A stretch of 64,000 nucleotides of DNA, taken from an uncultured Clostridium sp. (lineage in GTDB: Bacteria; Bacillota; Clostridia; Lachnospirales; Lachnospiraceae). The DNA lies in NCBI GenBank assembly GCA_947178445.1, contig CAMWYJ010000003.1, positions 62,001 through 126,000 on the forward strand. Reading direction: 5' to 3'. The position numbers were made by a program, and so were the translations under genes. Of this stretch, positions 18,380-28,217 are shown piece by piece (the first letter of the stretch is position 1; each line of letters opens with the position of its first letter). Below the pieces are notes generated by a model. That model was given only the letters and a program-made list of their open reading frames with translations, was not told the DNA's origin and searched no databases.

Positions 18380-18772
18380 TCAACCCTTATTTTTTTCTTT
18401 CAAAATATCCCAGAGCTCTTTCATCTGCCCTTCATCTAAATCAAAACTATCCACCAAGGCAGCCATTGCCCCCGTCCGGCTGCCTTTAAAATAGCTTTCC
18501 GCAAAATGACGGCTTTTCTCCTTCAGGCACTCTTCTTTTGATTTCACTGCAAAATAGTGATACACCCTGGAATCCTTCTTATCAATGGTATAATCAACAA
18601 TTTTCTTCTGCCCCAGACGGTTTAATAATACACGTACTGTTTTAGGGGACATTTTTTTATCACCTTCCAAACGACTGATAATCTCTGCCGAGGTAAGTGG
18701 AATCGCACTTTCCCATAATTTCTCCATCACCAGCCATTCTGTTTCACTCGGAGTTAAATCTTCCTTTGACAT
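18380..18772 (-). CDS. BlaI/MecI/CopY family transcriptional repressor
   Basis: A 130-residue winged-helix protein (LTPSETEWLVMEKLWE, then KTVRVLLNRLGQKKIVDYT for the recognition region). It forms an operon with the M56 peptidase gene just downstream. In known pairs the peptidase triggers cleavage of this repressor. A candidate operator dyad at 18803-18819 lies 30 bases upstream of its start, suggesting autoregulation. No beta-lactamase or penicillin-binding protein gene is nearby, so the target genes are elsewhere. Confidence 0.92.
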   Translation of the reverse strand: MSKEDLTPSETEWLVMEKLWESAIPLTSAEIISRLEGDKKMSPKTVRVLLNRLGQKKIVDYTIDKKDSRVYHYFAVKSKEECLKEKSRHFAESYFKGSRTGAMAALVDSFDLDEGQMKELWDILKEKNKG

Positions 18773-18802
18773 ACCGACACCTTCTCTCTTAATGATAACA
18801 AT

Positions 18803-18819
18803 TGTAAATATATTTTACT
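18803..18819. promoter_or_regulatory. Candidate BlaI operator
   Basis: TGTAAA-TATAT-TTTACT, an imperfect dyad containing the TGTA half site favoured by the BlaI/MecI family, placed about 30 bases upstream of the repressor start codon. Confidence 0.45.
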
Positions 18820-18918
18820 ATTAAATAAGCTGGTTGTAAACCTTCTAAAACATTCTATGAATCATCATAAGTACAATCTATATCAAGGCATTTTATAGGT
18901 GGCATATTTCTCATAGAT

Positions 18919-18953
18919 AAAAAGAAAAAGGCATCCAGCCAAAACTGAATGCC
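18919..18953 (-). terminator. Intrinsic terminator of the 209-residue protein gene
   Basis: GGCATTCAG/CTGGATGCC stem (one G-U pair) with a 6-base loop, followed on the minus strand by TTTTTCTTTTTA. Confidence 0.9.
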
Positions 18954-18984
18954 CAATATATGATATGTAACAACGCAACCGAAA

Positions 18985-19614
18985 TTATTCTACTCCCTTA
19001 CTCTTATAATACTCCTCAAACAACTTATTTGTTGCATCGAATGTATTTTTGCTGATTTCCGGAAGCTCGCCACCCCATGCCTTTCCTGCAAGCTTATAAC
19101 CTTTTTCAACCGCAGCCTGCATTTCTTTCATTTTTTCTACGTCATCACCAGCCAAAGCACTTGCAAAATCAAACAATCTCTGTGATGTCTGCTTTACACC
19201 CCAGTAACCGTCCTCTGAAATATCCTCCTGTGCCTGTTTCTTTGTAGCTTCATCTACTGTATACTTTCCACTGGCAATGAACTTCCAGATTGCATCTTTA
19301 TCGCCTTTTGCGATTGCTGCAGATTTTGCCTGTCCGCCCATCATACTCTGCACAAGATCAATAAGACTCTGCTTTCTAGATGCCTGATCTGCCTTTAACT
19401 GTTGCACCAATGCAGCACGATCCTTAGCGCTCATCTTATTCACTGAGTATGAAGCCTTCTTGGTACTCGTGCTATCTGATTTCTCATAAACTGCTGCTGC
19501 CTGATTTTCTGTTGTCTCCTTGCTGTCAGCCTCCTTGCTGCTCTTTGCAGCAGTACTTTGATAGTTGCTGTATACATCATTTGCCTGTGTCGTTGATACG
19601 TTATTTACGCTCAT
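18985..19614 (-). CDS. Conserved hypothetical protein, possible flagellar-export-type protein
   Basis: A 209-residue soluble protein I cannot name. Residues 1-55 are rich in Ser, Thr, Asn and Lys with no signal peptide, a composition like the N-termini of flagellar export substrates. Residues 60-209 are predicted helical, with a distinctive tail (LFDFASALAGDD, then AGKAWGGELPEISKNTFDA) that resembles short helical domains in other uncharacterised flagella-linked proteins. It follows the FliD-like gene by 29 bases and ends at a strong terminator, so it closes a transcription unit. Function unknown. Confidence 0.8.
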   Translation of the reverse strand: MSVNNVSTTQANDVYSNYQSTAAKSSKEADSKETTENQAAAVYEKSDSTSTKKASYSVNKMSAKDRAALVQQLKADQASRKQSLIDLVQSMMGGQAKSAAIAKGDKDAIWKFIASGKYTVDEATKKQAQEDISEDGYWGVKQTSQRLFDFASALAGDDVEKMKEMQAAVEKGYKLAGKAWGGELPEISKNTFDATNKLFEEYYKSKGVE

Positions 19615-19643
19615 AATTATTCTCCTTTCGTTTTATACAGATT

Positions 19644-20375
19644 CTAAATTTCTTCGTCTACCTTACCGGCTACAAGCTTGGAAAGTGTATCAGAATATGT
19701 TGCATTGCTCGTATAGGTTGAATCGTTTCCGGCTGCCGCTCTTCCAATTGCGGTTGCCTTCTGCATGATTTTATCTGCAAAAGAATGCATACCGGTAAAC
19801 AGTGTCTTCATGGTTCCAATGGATGCACTCTTAAGCTTCTCTTCATCCACAGACAGCTTATTATCAGAACCGATTTTGATACCAACCTGATTAAGAAGTT
19901 TTGACATCTCGCCTGTGATACTCGTCATACGAGAAGCACCGCGGAGAACACCCTTTGTATCGGAATCCCCAGCTTTCCCAATGACATTGTTGTAGTCGTC
20001 CACAAAGGTCTTTACTGCTTTGGTGATTGAGTCCCAGTCATAATCGAAAACCTCTTTTTCCTCCCCAGTCTCCTCATCTTTTTTCTTAATCTTCTTCTTT
20101 TCCCAAAGAGACTCATCCATCAATGTGGTTACAGATTTTTGTAAAGAATCTGTTCCTGCCTTCATCAATGTAAGAGACTGCTTACTGTCACCACTGCTTT
20201 CAGTCTTCTTTTCAGAATCCTGATTCTTATAATAAGCCTTCATCAGCTTACCATAACTTCCGTTCTTGATTGCATAATAATCTGTCAAATCAAGACCACT
20301 GTTTGAAGTTGAATTTGAACCCGTTAAATTCTGGAACAATGATGACATATCATTCGATGTGTTAATTGTTGACAT
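19644..20375 (-). CDS. FliD-like protein fragment-sized homologue (flagellar cap C-terminal region)
   Basis: A 243-residue protein. Residues 1-65 are Ser/Asn/Thr-rich without a signal peptide. Residues 115-205 resemble the C-terminal part of the flagellar cap FliD: KTFVDDYNNVI, VLRGASRMTSITGEMSKLL, then VGIKIGSDNKLSVDEEKLK and TLFTGM. Full FliD proteins are about twice this length and have outer domains that are absent here. The start at 20375 has AAGGAGGTCAATTTAT; the frame stays open 47 codons upstream without support. It forms an operon with the 209-residue gene. Export by a flagellar-type apparatus is inference. Confidence 0.75.
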   Translation of the reverse strand: MSTINTSNDMSSLFQNLTGSNSTSNSGLDLTDYYAIKNGSYGKLMKAYYKNQDSEKKTESSGDSKQSLTLMKAGTDSLQKSVTTLMDESLWEKKKIKKKDEETGEEKEVFDYDWDSITKAVKTFVDDYNNVIGKAGDSDTKGVLRGASRMTSITGEMSKLLNQVGIKIGSDNKLSVDEEKLKSASIGTMKTLFTGMHSFADKIMQKATAIGRAAAGNDSTYTSNATYSDTLSKLVAGKVDEEI

Positions 20376-20651
20376 ATAAATTGACCTCCTTTTCTTTTTA
20401 TGGCAACTGCCACATTTTTTGTTCCGCAAATCCTTTTGCCGGTTACATATTGATATAGTAAAAATGCCTTGAAGCTTCCCTGCCGTGTAGTCCACGGCAC
20501 GTACACTCCAATCCATAAAAATGGACCAAACACTTTTTCATATAGTATATCGGAATCTTACAAAAAAGGTTAACCCCTTTTGCAGAAAATGACCAAAAAT
20601 TTATTTTTCACTCCACTAAAGTTACTTTAAAATTATACCAAAAAAATATTC

Positions 20652-21815
20652 TTACATCAACAGATTCATGGCAAAAAAATCCACTCCATCTTCCTTTTCT
20701 TCCCCACCGCCAGAGCCTTCCACTTTCAGCTCCGACATTCTCTGCTGTGCCTTTGCAATCATCGCCTTTACCTTAGCAACTTCATTTTCATCACATGCAC
20801 CACTCCTAAGTCCCGCCTGACAGTCCGCCAAATCTTTCTGCAACAATCCCATTACCACCTGCACGTCTTCGACAGTCTTTGCGGCTGCTATTTGTCTGGC
20901 TCGTTTCCCCTCATTAAAACCAACTGAGCTGCCATAGGTTTCTGTTTCCATATTTCCTTTGTTATCAATTCGGATTTTCATCCCCTGATATCCTTTTACA
21001 TGTTTCTCCGAATCCTCCACCATATACTCTGCGTCATCCAATAATTGAAAAAGCTCTTTTTGCTTATTTTCATCATTCATACATTCCCTGATATAAGCTT
21101 TTGAAATACTGACTGTTCCGTTCTTTACAGATGGATATTTTTCAAACAAATAGTTCATAAACTCTTTTTTATCAGAAAATGTACCAGATACATTCTGTTG
21201 TTTTGCCAACTCCATTCCCTCGGCAGAAAATTCCATACTGACACTGTCTGTTTTTACTGAATGCACATATCTATTGCTCCATTTTTCTGTCTGACCGTCC
21301 TTTTTTAACCGTTCTGTCTGCTCCTTTTGCTGCTCTTTACGCCTTGTTGCTTTTTCCTTCTGGTTTTCATAGAGCTTCTTCTGCCAACTTTCCTTATTCT
21401 TTTTATCCAGCTTTGTCTGATGCCTTATCTTCTCTCCTCCCATTTTTGAGATGCTCCAGCCGCCCAAAGAACCGTCTGCATTAATGATAAATCCGCTGGC
21501 AACAATATCCGCTCCATTTGCTGTTTTTACTGGCGCATTCTTTGCCGCCTGCACACAGTCATAAATCAGTGCCTCATATTCCAGTCGCTTCTCCGGATCC
21601 TGTTCCATCTGCCGCAGAATGTTCGGTGATATACCAATATTATTCGTTCCCTTTCCCTGAAAGGGTGCCGTAGAAGTAATAAAATTTGTGTCCTTATACT
21701 TTTCTGATAAGCTTTGTAACACGTCACTATCCGTACTCTCTCCATTATCCATAACACCTTTTGCATAAGCGAGCGCCGCCTCAGAAACCCAGCTATTACC
21801 TACCTTTACTGCCAT
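20652..21815 (-). CDS. DUF6033-like protein
   Basis: A 387-residue protein beginning MAVKVGNSWVSEAALAYAKG with SPNILRQMEQDPEKRLEYEALI, features I associate with the DUF6033 family of Lachnospiraceae. Residues 125-175 are strongly charged (RKEQQKEQTERLKKDGQ) and likely coiled coil; residues 270-387 hold two further helices. No signal peptide. The start at 21815 has AAAGGAGGATGTATT; a longer frame begins 14 codons earlier. It precedes the FliD-like gene by 276 bases, which hold no gene. Function unknown. Confidence 0.75.
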   Translation of the reverse strand: MAVKVGNSWVSEAALAYAKGVMDNGESTDSDVLQSLSEKYKDTNFITSTAPFQGKGTNNIGISPNILRQMEQDPEKRLEYEALIYDCVQAAKNAPVKTANGADIVASGFIINADGSLGGWSISKMGGEKIRHQTKLDKKNKESWQKKLYENQKEKATRRKEQQKEQTERLKKDGQTEKWSNRYVHSVKTDSVSMEFSAEGMELAKQQNVSGTFSDKKEFMNYLFEKYPSVKNGTVSISKAYIRECMNDENKQKELFQLLDDAEYMVEDSEKHVKGYQGMKIRIDNKGNMETETYGSSVGFNEGKRARQIAAAKTVEDVQVVMGLLQKDLADCQAGLRSGACDENEVAKVKAMIAKAQQRMSELKVEGSGGGEEKEDGVDFFAMNLLM

Positions 21816-22008
21816 AATACATCCTCCTTTCTTTTTTACATTGCGCCCAGAAAACACTGTTGTTTTTATTTACGTTTGTTATCTATGTGTGTATTGCAAA
21901 CCTACATTCTTTGTTTTCTATTATATCATATCGGCTAACATTTGTAAATTGTTTAGCACAAATTATCTACAGTCAAACCAAAATGACCGCTTATATCCCA
22001 TTTTAATA

Positions 22009-22611
22009 TCATGCAATAACCTTCTTAATCGCTGCCATCAGTTCATCATAGGTCTCATATGCAGGATACTGTGGATAATCTGCCTTAATCTGTTCCGTAC
22101 TCTTAAATAAAAAACCTGCCTTACTGGCACCAATCATACCAAGGTCATTATGGCTGTCGCCACTTGCAATGGTTTCATATCCTATAGACTGCAATGCTTT
22201 AACCGTAGTCAGCTTTGACTGTTCGCAACGCATCTTGAAGCCAGTAATTTCACCACTGTCTGCAACCACCAGCTCATTACAGAAAATCGTAGGATATCCC
22301 AGTTTCTTCATAAGTGGACCTGCAAATTGAGAAAAGGTATCGCTGATAATAATAACCTGGCAGATAGATCGAAGCTCATCTAAGAATTCCCTTGCACCCG
22401 GAATCGGATCAATCTTCGAAATTGTCTCCTGAATCTCCTTAAGACCTAATCCATGCTCCTTAAGGATTCCAATTCTATAATTCATCAATTTATCATAATC
22501 TGGTTCGTCCCTTGTCGTCTTCTTAAGCTCTGGGATACCGGTTTCTTCTGCAAAAGCAATCCATATCTCTGGTACCAATACGCCTTCTAAATCTAAACAT
22601 GTAATGTACAT
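22009..22611 (-). CDS. thrH: ThrH: phosphoserine phosphatase / homoserine phosphotransferase
   Basis: A 200-residue HAD enzyme colinear with Pseudomonas ThrH: CLDLEGVLVPEIWIAFAE at the N-terminus, then TTRDEPDYDKLM, IISDTFSQFAGPLMKKLG and the motif IV aspartate in ASGDSHNDLGM. ThrH dephosphorylates phosphoserine and can transfer the phosphate to homoserine. Here it may serve serine synthesis. The start at 22611 has GGAGGAAGAAGGTT and aligns with homologues; the longer frame to 22689 is rejected. It is upstream-independent of fabF, ending 90 bases before it on the same strand. Confidence 0.9.
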   Translation of the reverse strand: MYITCLDLEGVLVPEIWIAFAEETGIPELKKTTRDEPDYDKLMNYRIGILKEHGLGLKEIQETISKIDPIPGAREFLDELRSICQVIIISDTFSQFAGPLMKKLGYPTIFCNELVVADSGEITGFKMRCEQSKLTTVKALQSIGYETIASGDSHNDLGMIGASKAGFLFKSTEQIKADYPQYPAYETYDELMAAIKKVIA

Positions 22612-22700
22612 AACCTTCTTCCTCCCTATCCGGTCGATTGTATTTTCTTCGTTCGAATTATAGCACACTTTCATATTGTACACAACCAAGTTATTCCAAT

Positions 22701-23936
22701 TTAAGCAATGTATTTCTTTACGAGTATAGTAGCATTATGTCCACCAAATCCCAGGGAATTACTCATTGCAACATTTACGGGTACGCAAATCCCTTCTCCC
22801 TTTGTATAATCCAGATCACATTCCGGATCATCCTCTGACAACCCCACTGTAGAATGGATATAGCTTTCATTTATTGACTGGATGCAAGTAATCAGTTCTA
22901 CTGCCCCTCCACCGGCAAACATATGTCCCACCATAGATTTTGTGGAATTAATATGTACATGATAGGCAGCCCTGCCAAACGCCAGCTTAATAGCTCTCGT
23001 CTCGTATAAATCATTATATACCGTGCCGGTTCCATGAGCATTGATGTAATCCACCTGCTCCGGCAGCACATCCGCATCCTCCATTGCCATAGTCATCGCT
23101 TTTGCAGCCGCAGAACCATCCTCCAGTGGAGTTGTCACATGATTGGCATCGCAGGTTGCTCCATATCCTCCAAGCTCCGCATAAATCCGGGCATTCCGCC
23201 TCTTTGCATGCTCTAACTCTTCTAATACCAGAACACCGGCTCCCTCCCCAGTCACAAATCCATTTCTACGTCTGTCAAACGGAATTGATGCATTTAACGG
23301 ATCTTCTGAAGTAGTCAGTGCAGTTAAAGCCTGAAAAGCTGCCACACCAAAACGGCTCACGGAGCTGTCGACACCCCCTGCTAAGATAACATCCGCTTCC
23401 CCATGCTGAATACTGCGGAACGCTTCTCCAATCGAATTGGTTCCGGTAGCACAGGCTGTCACTACATCGATACATTTCCCCTGAAAACCATAAAACATCG
23501 CCACATTGGCGGCTGCCATATTTCCAAGAATCAACGGTGCTGTGAGAGGATGTATCCTTCCTGCCCCTTTTGCTTCCAGCTTATCATATTCTCTCTCAAT
23601 TCCCATCAAACTCCCAATTCCAGAACCAATACTTACGCCCAAACGATAACTATCTTCTGAGTCTGTATCAAGTCCGCTATCTTCCATAGCCTCCTTTGCA
23701 GCCACTACTGCAAACTGAGAAAAACGCTCCATTCGTTTTACCACTTTGGGCTCCAAATAATTTTTCGCATCAAAATCCCTGACCTCTGCTGACAGCTTCG
23801 CTTTGTATCCGTCAGTATTAAAATTTTTTATTCTATCAATTCCTACCCGTTTTTCCAAAACACCATTCCAAAATGCGGGTACCCCAATTCCAATTGGAGT
23901 TACCACTCCCATTCCCGTTACTACTACTCGTTTCAT
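22701..23936 (-). CDS. fabF: 3-oxoacyl-[acyl-carrier-protein] synthase II
   Basis: A 411-residue condensing enzyme that extends acyl-ACP with malonyl-ACP. The catalytic Cys-His-His triad is visible in VVTACATGTNSIGEAF, INAHGTGTVYND and NSTKSMVGHMFAGGGAVE. The start at 23936 has AAAGGAAAAAG. It is not in a full fab cluster; it follows an FMN oxidoreductase gene on the same strand and probably shares its promoter at 25280-25308. A homologue working on a special acyl chain is possible, though overall it is a standard FabF. Confidence 0.93.
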   Translation of the reverse strand: MKRVVVTGMGVVTPIGIGVPAFWNGVLEKRVGIDRIKNFNTDGYKAKLSAEVRDFDAKNYLEPKVVKRMERFSQFAVVAAKEAMEDSGLDTDSEDSYRLGVSIGSGIGSLMGIEREYDKLEAKGAGRIHPLTAPLILGNMAAANVAMFYGFQGKCIDVVTACATGTNSIGEAFRSIQHGEADVILAGGVDSSVSRFGVAAFQALTALTTSEDPLNASIPFDRRRNGFVTGEGAGVLVLEELEHAKRRNARIYAELGGYGATCDANHVTTPLEDGSAAAKAMTMAMEDADVLPEQVDYINAHGTGTVYNDLYETRAIKLAFGRAAYHVHINSTKSMVGHMFAGGGAVELITCIQSINESYIHSTVGLSEDDPECDLDYTKGEGICVPVNVAMSNSLGFGGHNATILVKKYIA

Positions 23937-23987
23937 TCTTTTTCCTTTCGTCGATTTGTAACCAATTTTGCTTTGCAAACTCCGTTT

Positions 23988-24040
23988 GTTGCGATAGTCG
24001 CCAAATGTGTGTGCAAGCACCCACGCTTGGCTCGTTATTC
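23988..24040 (+). repeat. Dispersed repeat family B, copy 1
   Basis: GATAGTCGCCAAATG ... ACGCTTGGCTCGTTATTC, an imperfect palindrome of about 53 bases between the two genes of the fabF unit. Related copies lie at 28091, 30141, 30622 (degenerate), 30724 and 46383. Confidence 0.7.
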
Positions 24041-24073
24041 ACACAAATTAATTGCCTGCTTGTCCGGCATCTT

Positions 24074-25168
24074 CTATGCGGTCAGACTCTTTTTCTCATC
24101 CGTTTTCTCTAAACCAGATACCAAATCTTTTATCACCTCTGGCACCGTGACAATCTCTGTAATTCTTCCCACATTTGCACCACAAAAAATGAGTCCATGC
24201 TCCACATCCCCCTCTACAGCACGGATCAATGCATCCGTAATACAATATGGTATCTTAGCAGGATCACACTTTGCCAAACAGGACAGGCAGCGTTTTACTT
24301 TACATTCTCCACGGGCACTTTCCTCTAAAAATGTATTCCATACTGCACGTCCAGGCATTCCTACCGGGCTATTAATAATACGCACATCCTCTGCTTTTGC
24401 ATCAATATATGCCTGCTTATAGCGCACATCTGCATCACACTCTTTTGTTGCCACAAACCGGCTTGCAACCTGCACACCGTCTGCACCAAGCTTCATTACA
24501 TGCTGCACATCCTCTGCATCAAAAACCCCGCCACCAACAATTACCGGAATCTGTTTTACATATTTTTCCTCCTGCATACGTACTCTTTCTATTATTTTTC
24601 TGATTTCTGCATCATAATCAAATTTACCCTCAAAATCCTCAATTAGCAGCTCATTTGAAAACCCTAGGTGACCGCCCGCCTTTGGTCCTTCAATTACCAC
24701 AAAGTCCGCTGTCCTTCCATATTTCTTGTCCCACATTTTAAAAAGCACCATCAACGCCTTTTCTGTTGATACAATGGGAGCAAACTTCGTATCTGTTCCA
24801 TCTAACAGTCCCGGCAGTGTAATAGGAAGTCCTGCACCGCAAATGACCACATCTGCACCTGCCTTTGCAGCCACCCGGACATGTTCTTCATAATCCTTCA
24901 GCGCCACCATGACATTTACACCCACAAGACCACCGTCCGCCTGCTCTTTCGCAAGCCTTATATGTTTCTCAATTGCGCGGCTGTTTGCTGCTTTCGGGTT
25001 ACGTAAAAAATCCGGCTCATCATATCCAATCTGCGCTGTAGAAATGATACCGACACCACCTGCCTTTGCCACAGCCCCCGCAAGACTGCTCCGGCTTACA
25101 CCAACCCCCATTCCGCCCTGAATTACAGGAATCTTAGCCACTTTATTACCAATTCTCAATTCTCTCAT
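24074..25168 (-). CDS. FMN-dependent nitronate monooxygenase / FabK-like oxidoreductase
   Basis: A 364-residue TIM-barrel flavoprotein of the 2-nitropropane dioxygenase family. Features are the N-terminal PVIQGGMGVGVS, the phosphate loop IPVIVGGGVFDAEDV, and LGADGVQVASRFVAT for FMN binding. It is longer than typical FabK (about 320) and has a Cys-rich segment (RCLSCLAKCDPAKIPYC) near residue 300. FabK-type enoyl reductases belong to the same fold, and the fabF gene just downstream makes a lipid role plausible, but nitronate oxidation cannot be ruled out. The start at 25168 (AGAAAGGACTAGCGGA upstream) is preferred to the TTG at 25189. Confidence 0.85.
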   Translation of the reverse strand: MRELRIGNKVAKIPVIQGGMGVGVSRSSLAGAVAKAGGVGIISTAQIGYDEPDFLRNPKAANSRAIEKHIRLAKEQADGGLVGVNVMVALKDYEEHVRVAAKAGADVVICGAGLPITLPGLLDGTDTKFAPIVSTEKALMVLFKMWDKKYGRTADFVVIEGPKAGGHLGFSNELLIEDFEGKFDYDAEIRKIIERVRMQEEKYVKQIPVIVGGGVFDAEDVQHVMKLGADGVQVASRFVATKECDADVRYKQAYIDAKAEDVRIINSPVGMPGRAVWNTFLEESARGECKVKRCLSCLAKCDPAKIPYCITDALIRAVEGDVEHGLIFCGANVGRITEIVTVPEVIKDLVSGLEKTDEKKSLTA

Positions 25169-25279
25169 TCCGCTAGTCCTTTCTGACAATCTGCTTTATA
25201 CATTTTTACCTGCTATACATTAATATATCTTTTGTTTATTATTAGACATATTCCTGCCTTTTATCCAATAACTCTGTTC

Positions 25280-25319
25280 AGAATAGCACTATGTAGCATT
25301 TTTGTCAATAACACATAGT
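25280..25319 (-). promoter_or_regulatory. Promoter and overlapping dyad for the FMN oxidoreductase-fabF unit
   Basis: TTGACA (25308-25303), 17 bases, TATTCT (25285-25280) on the minus strand. A perfect inverted repeat, ACTATGT at 25288-25294 and ACATAGT at 25313-25319, brackets the -35 hexamer and is a likely operator, plausibly for the divergent TetR regulator. The 313-base gap 25169-25481 otherwise holds only the second dyad at 25428. Confidence 0.6.
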
Positions 25320-25427
25320 TTTTTTTACCACGTACATATATGAACTACCAGGCGCATTATCTTCATAGGTAAACGTTCCGCCACATCCTTTCCCAAGTCA
25401 CCGTTTACTTTCTGCTCTTAAAATGTT

Positions 25428-25443
25428 ATCTTATTTATAAGAT
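25428..25443. promoter_or_regulatory. Dyad upstream of the TetR gene
   Basis: ATCTTA-TTTA-TAAGAT, a perfect 16-base palindrome 38 bases upstream of the regulator start codon. It may be a -10 region operator for autoregulation. Confidence 0.4.
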
Positions 25444-25481
25444 GAAAGCATAGAATTCAAAAAGAATAGCCAGGAGAACTT

Positions 25482-26111
25482 ATGAGAGATCAAACCCAGA
25501 TTACGATTGCAAATATTAAAAATAGTGCCAAGACCTTGTTTATGAACATAGGGTATGAAAAGACCTCCATGCGTGCCATTGCCTCTGGTGCCGGAGTGAC
25601 AGCAGGTGCACTATACAGATTTTTTCAAAATAAAGAAGATTTATATCATGCTATCTTTGATGAATTCATACAGGATTTATTACAGATTGAAAACAGCCTC
25701 CAGCCAGATGATCTAACCGTATTATCCAATGAAGAACTGGTAGATTTGTTTTATTCCCGTTCTTCTTATACGCTTTTGACACATCTGCTTCCACAATTTG
25801 ACCTGATGAAGAGCCTGCTCCTGGCAGGAAAGGATTCCTACATTGAAAACATGAAGCATTCCTACCTCACAACCCGCACGATTTTCTCTCTTGGATTTTA
25901 CAATGAACTCATACGGCGTAATCTTGCTTTGCACCCTTTATCTGCAAAAGAAATCTTTGTTCTGGAAGAAACAGCGTTTTCTGCTGTTTGTGGGTTTGTA
26001 ATTCACTCAGACAAAGATGATATCAAAAAGAAAGATGCCCTTTTACCGTATGAAACCTGCTTTTCCATTATAACAGCCGGACTCAAAGAAAAAATCGGGT
26101 TTAAGGCATGA
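25482..26111 (+). CDS. TetR/AcrR family transcriptional regulator
   Basis: A 209-residue regulator. Helix-turn-helix is at about residues 10-55 (AKTLFMNIGYEKTSMRAIA, GVTAGALYRFFQNKEDLY), followed by a ligand-binding helical domain with no recognisable specificity. CCAGGAGAACTT precedes the ATG. It is transcribed away from the FMN oxidoreductase-fabF unit across a shared region with two inverted repeats, so it probably represses that unit, with an acyl or hydrophobic effector as a guess from context. Confidence 0.9.
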   Translation: MRDQTQITIANIKNSAKTLFMNIGYEKTSMRAIASGAGVTAGALYRFFQNKEDLYHAIFDEFIQDLLQIENSLQPDDLTVLSNEELVDLFYSRSSYTLLTHLLPQFDLMKSLLLAGKDSYIENMKHSYLTTRTIFSLGFYNELIRRNLALHPLSAKEIFVLEETAFSAVCGFVIHSDKDDIKKKDALLPYETCFSIITAGLKEKIGFKA

Positions 26112-26171
26112 GTTACACATACCAATTACCAAAATAATATCAATCAGAATAAGACAGAGCAGATGGAACAC

Positions 26172-26208
26172 AAAAAACGGGCAGTCTGCCTTGTAACCGA
26201 CCACCCGT
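26172..26208 (-). terminator. Intrinsic terminator of enolase
   Basis: A 10-base-pair stem (ACGGGTGGTC with GACTGCCCGT, two G-U pairs) followed by TTTTTTGTG on the minus strand, 40 bases after the enolase stop. Confidence 0.88.
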
Positions 26209-26248
26209 CTTTTCTATTCCTACTGTATATGTTTTTACAAAAACCACA

Positions 26249-27844
<1,596 letters not shown>

Positions 27845-27867
27845 GTCACCAATTAGCCAATTCGGTC

Positions 27868-27912
27868 TTTGTAAAACTTTTCAAAACCTAGTTGTTTAAT
27901 GTAGACAATGTC
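27868..27912 (-). repeat. Repeat family D, extra arm
   Basis: TTTGTAAAACTTTTCAAAACC-TAGTTGTTTAATG-TAGACAATGTC matches the left arm of the element at 27577 in the same orientation, so the enolase upstream region holds two copies of that arm. Confidence 0.65.
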
Positions 27913-28090
27913 ATAAGCAGGGATCTGCAAATCAGGTTCATTTCCCCTATAGAAAAATATTGCACATTTACCGTTGTTTTATTCCAACAAATAAGAATTT
28001 CATAAAATGGCACAGATTAAATTTAAAAACCATCTTCATTTTTACGGCAGCTCATATGATACTACTTGCACAGACTTCATTCTCGCGTAT

Positions 28091-28135
28091 GCAACGAGCC
28101 AAGTGCAAGCTTGCTTGCATTTGGCGACTGCGCGC
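28091..28135 (-). repeat. Dispersed repeat family B, copy 2
   Basis: GCAACGAGCCAAGTGCAAGC then TTGCATTTGGCGACTGC, reverse orientation to the other B copies and immediately next to repeat C copy 1, forming a composite B-C block like that at 30679-30775. Confidence 0.75.
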
Positions 28136-28137
28136 GG

Positions 28138-28217
28138 GTCAAATACCCCGCCCCTTGAGACGGACTTGCTAAGAAGAAGCTAGGTCATGCCCCGTAGCTT
28201 GCTGCGGGGTATTTGAC
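28138..28217 (-). repeat. Repeat family C, copy 1
   Basis: An 80-base element bounded by perfect 14-base inverted repeats, GTCAAATACCCCGC and GCGGGGTATTTGAC. Its right part overlaps the last 13 codons of the DUF3793 gene. Copy 2 is at 30679-30722. Confidence 0.8.

Noticed and set aside
24074..25168. Calling the FMN oxidoreductase FabK outright
   Set aside because: It is longer than FabK and has a Cys-rich insert; fold and neighbour are compatible but not decisive.
27960..28172. Plus-strand frame of 70 codons upstream of DUF3793
   Set aside because: Its second half is repeat B and C sequence and it has no ribosome binding site.
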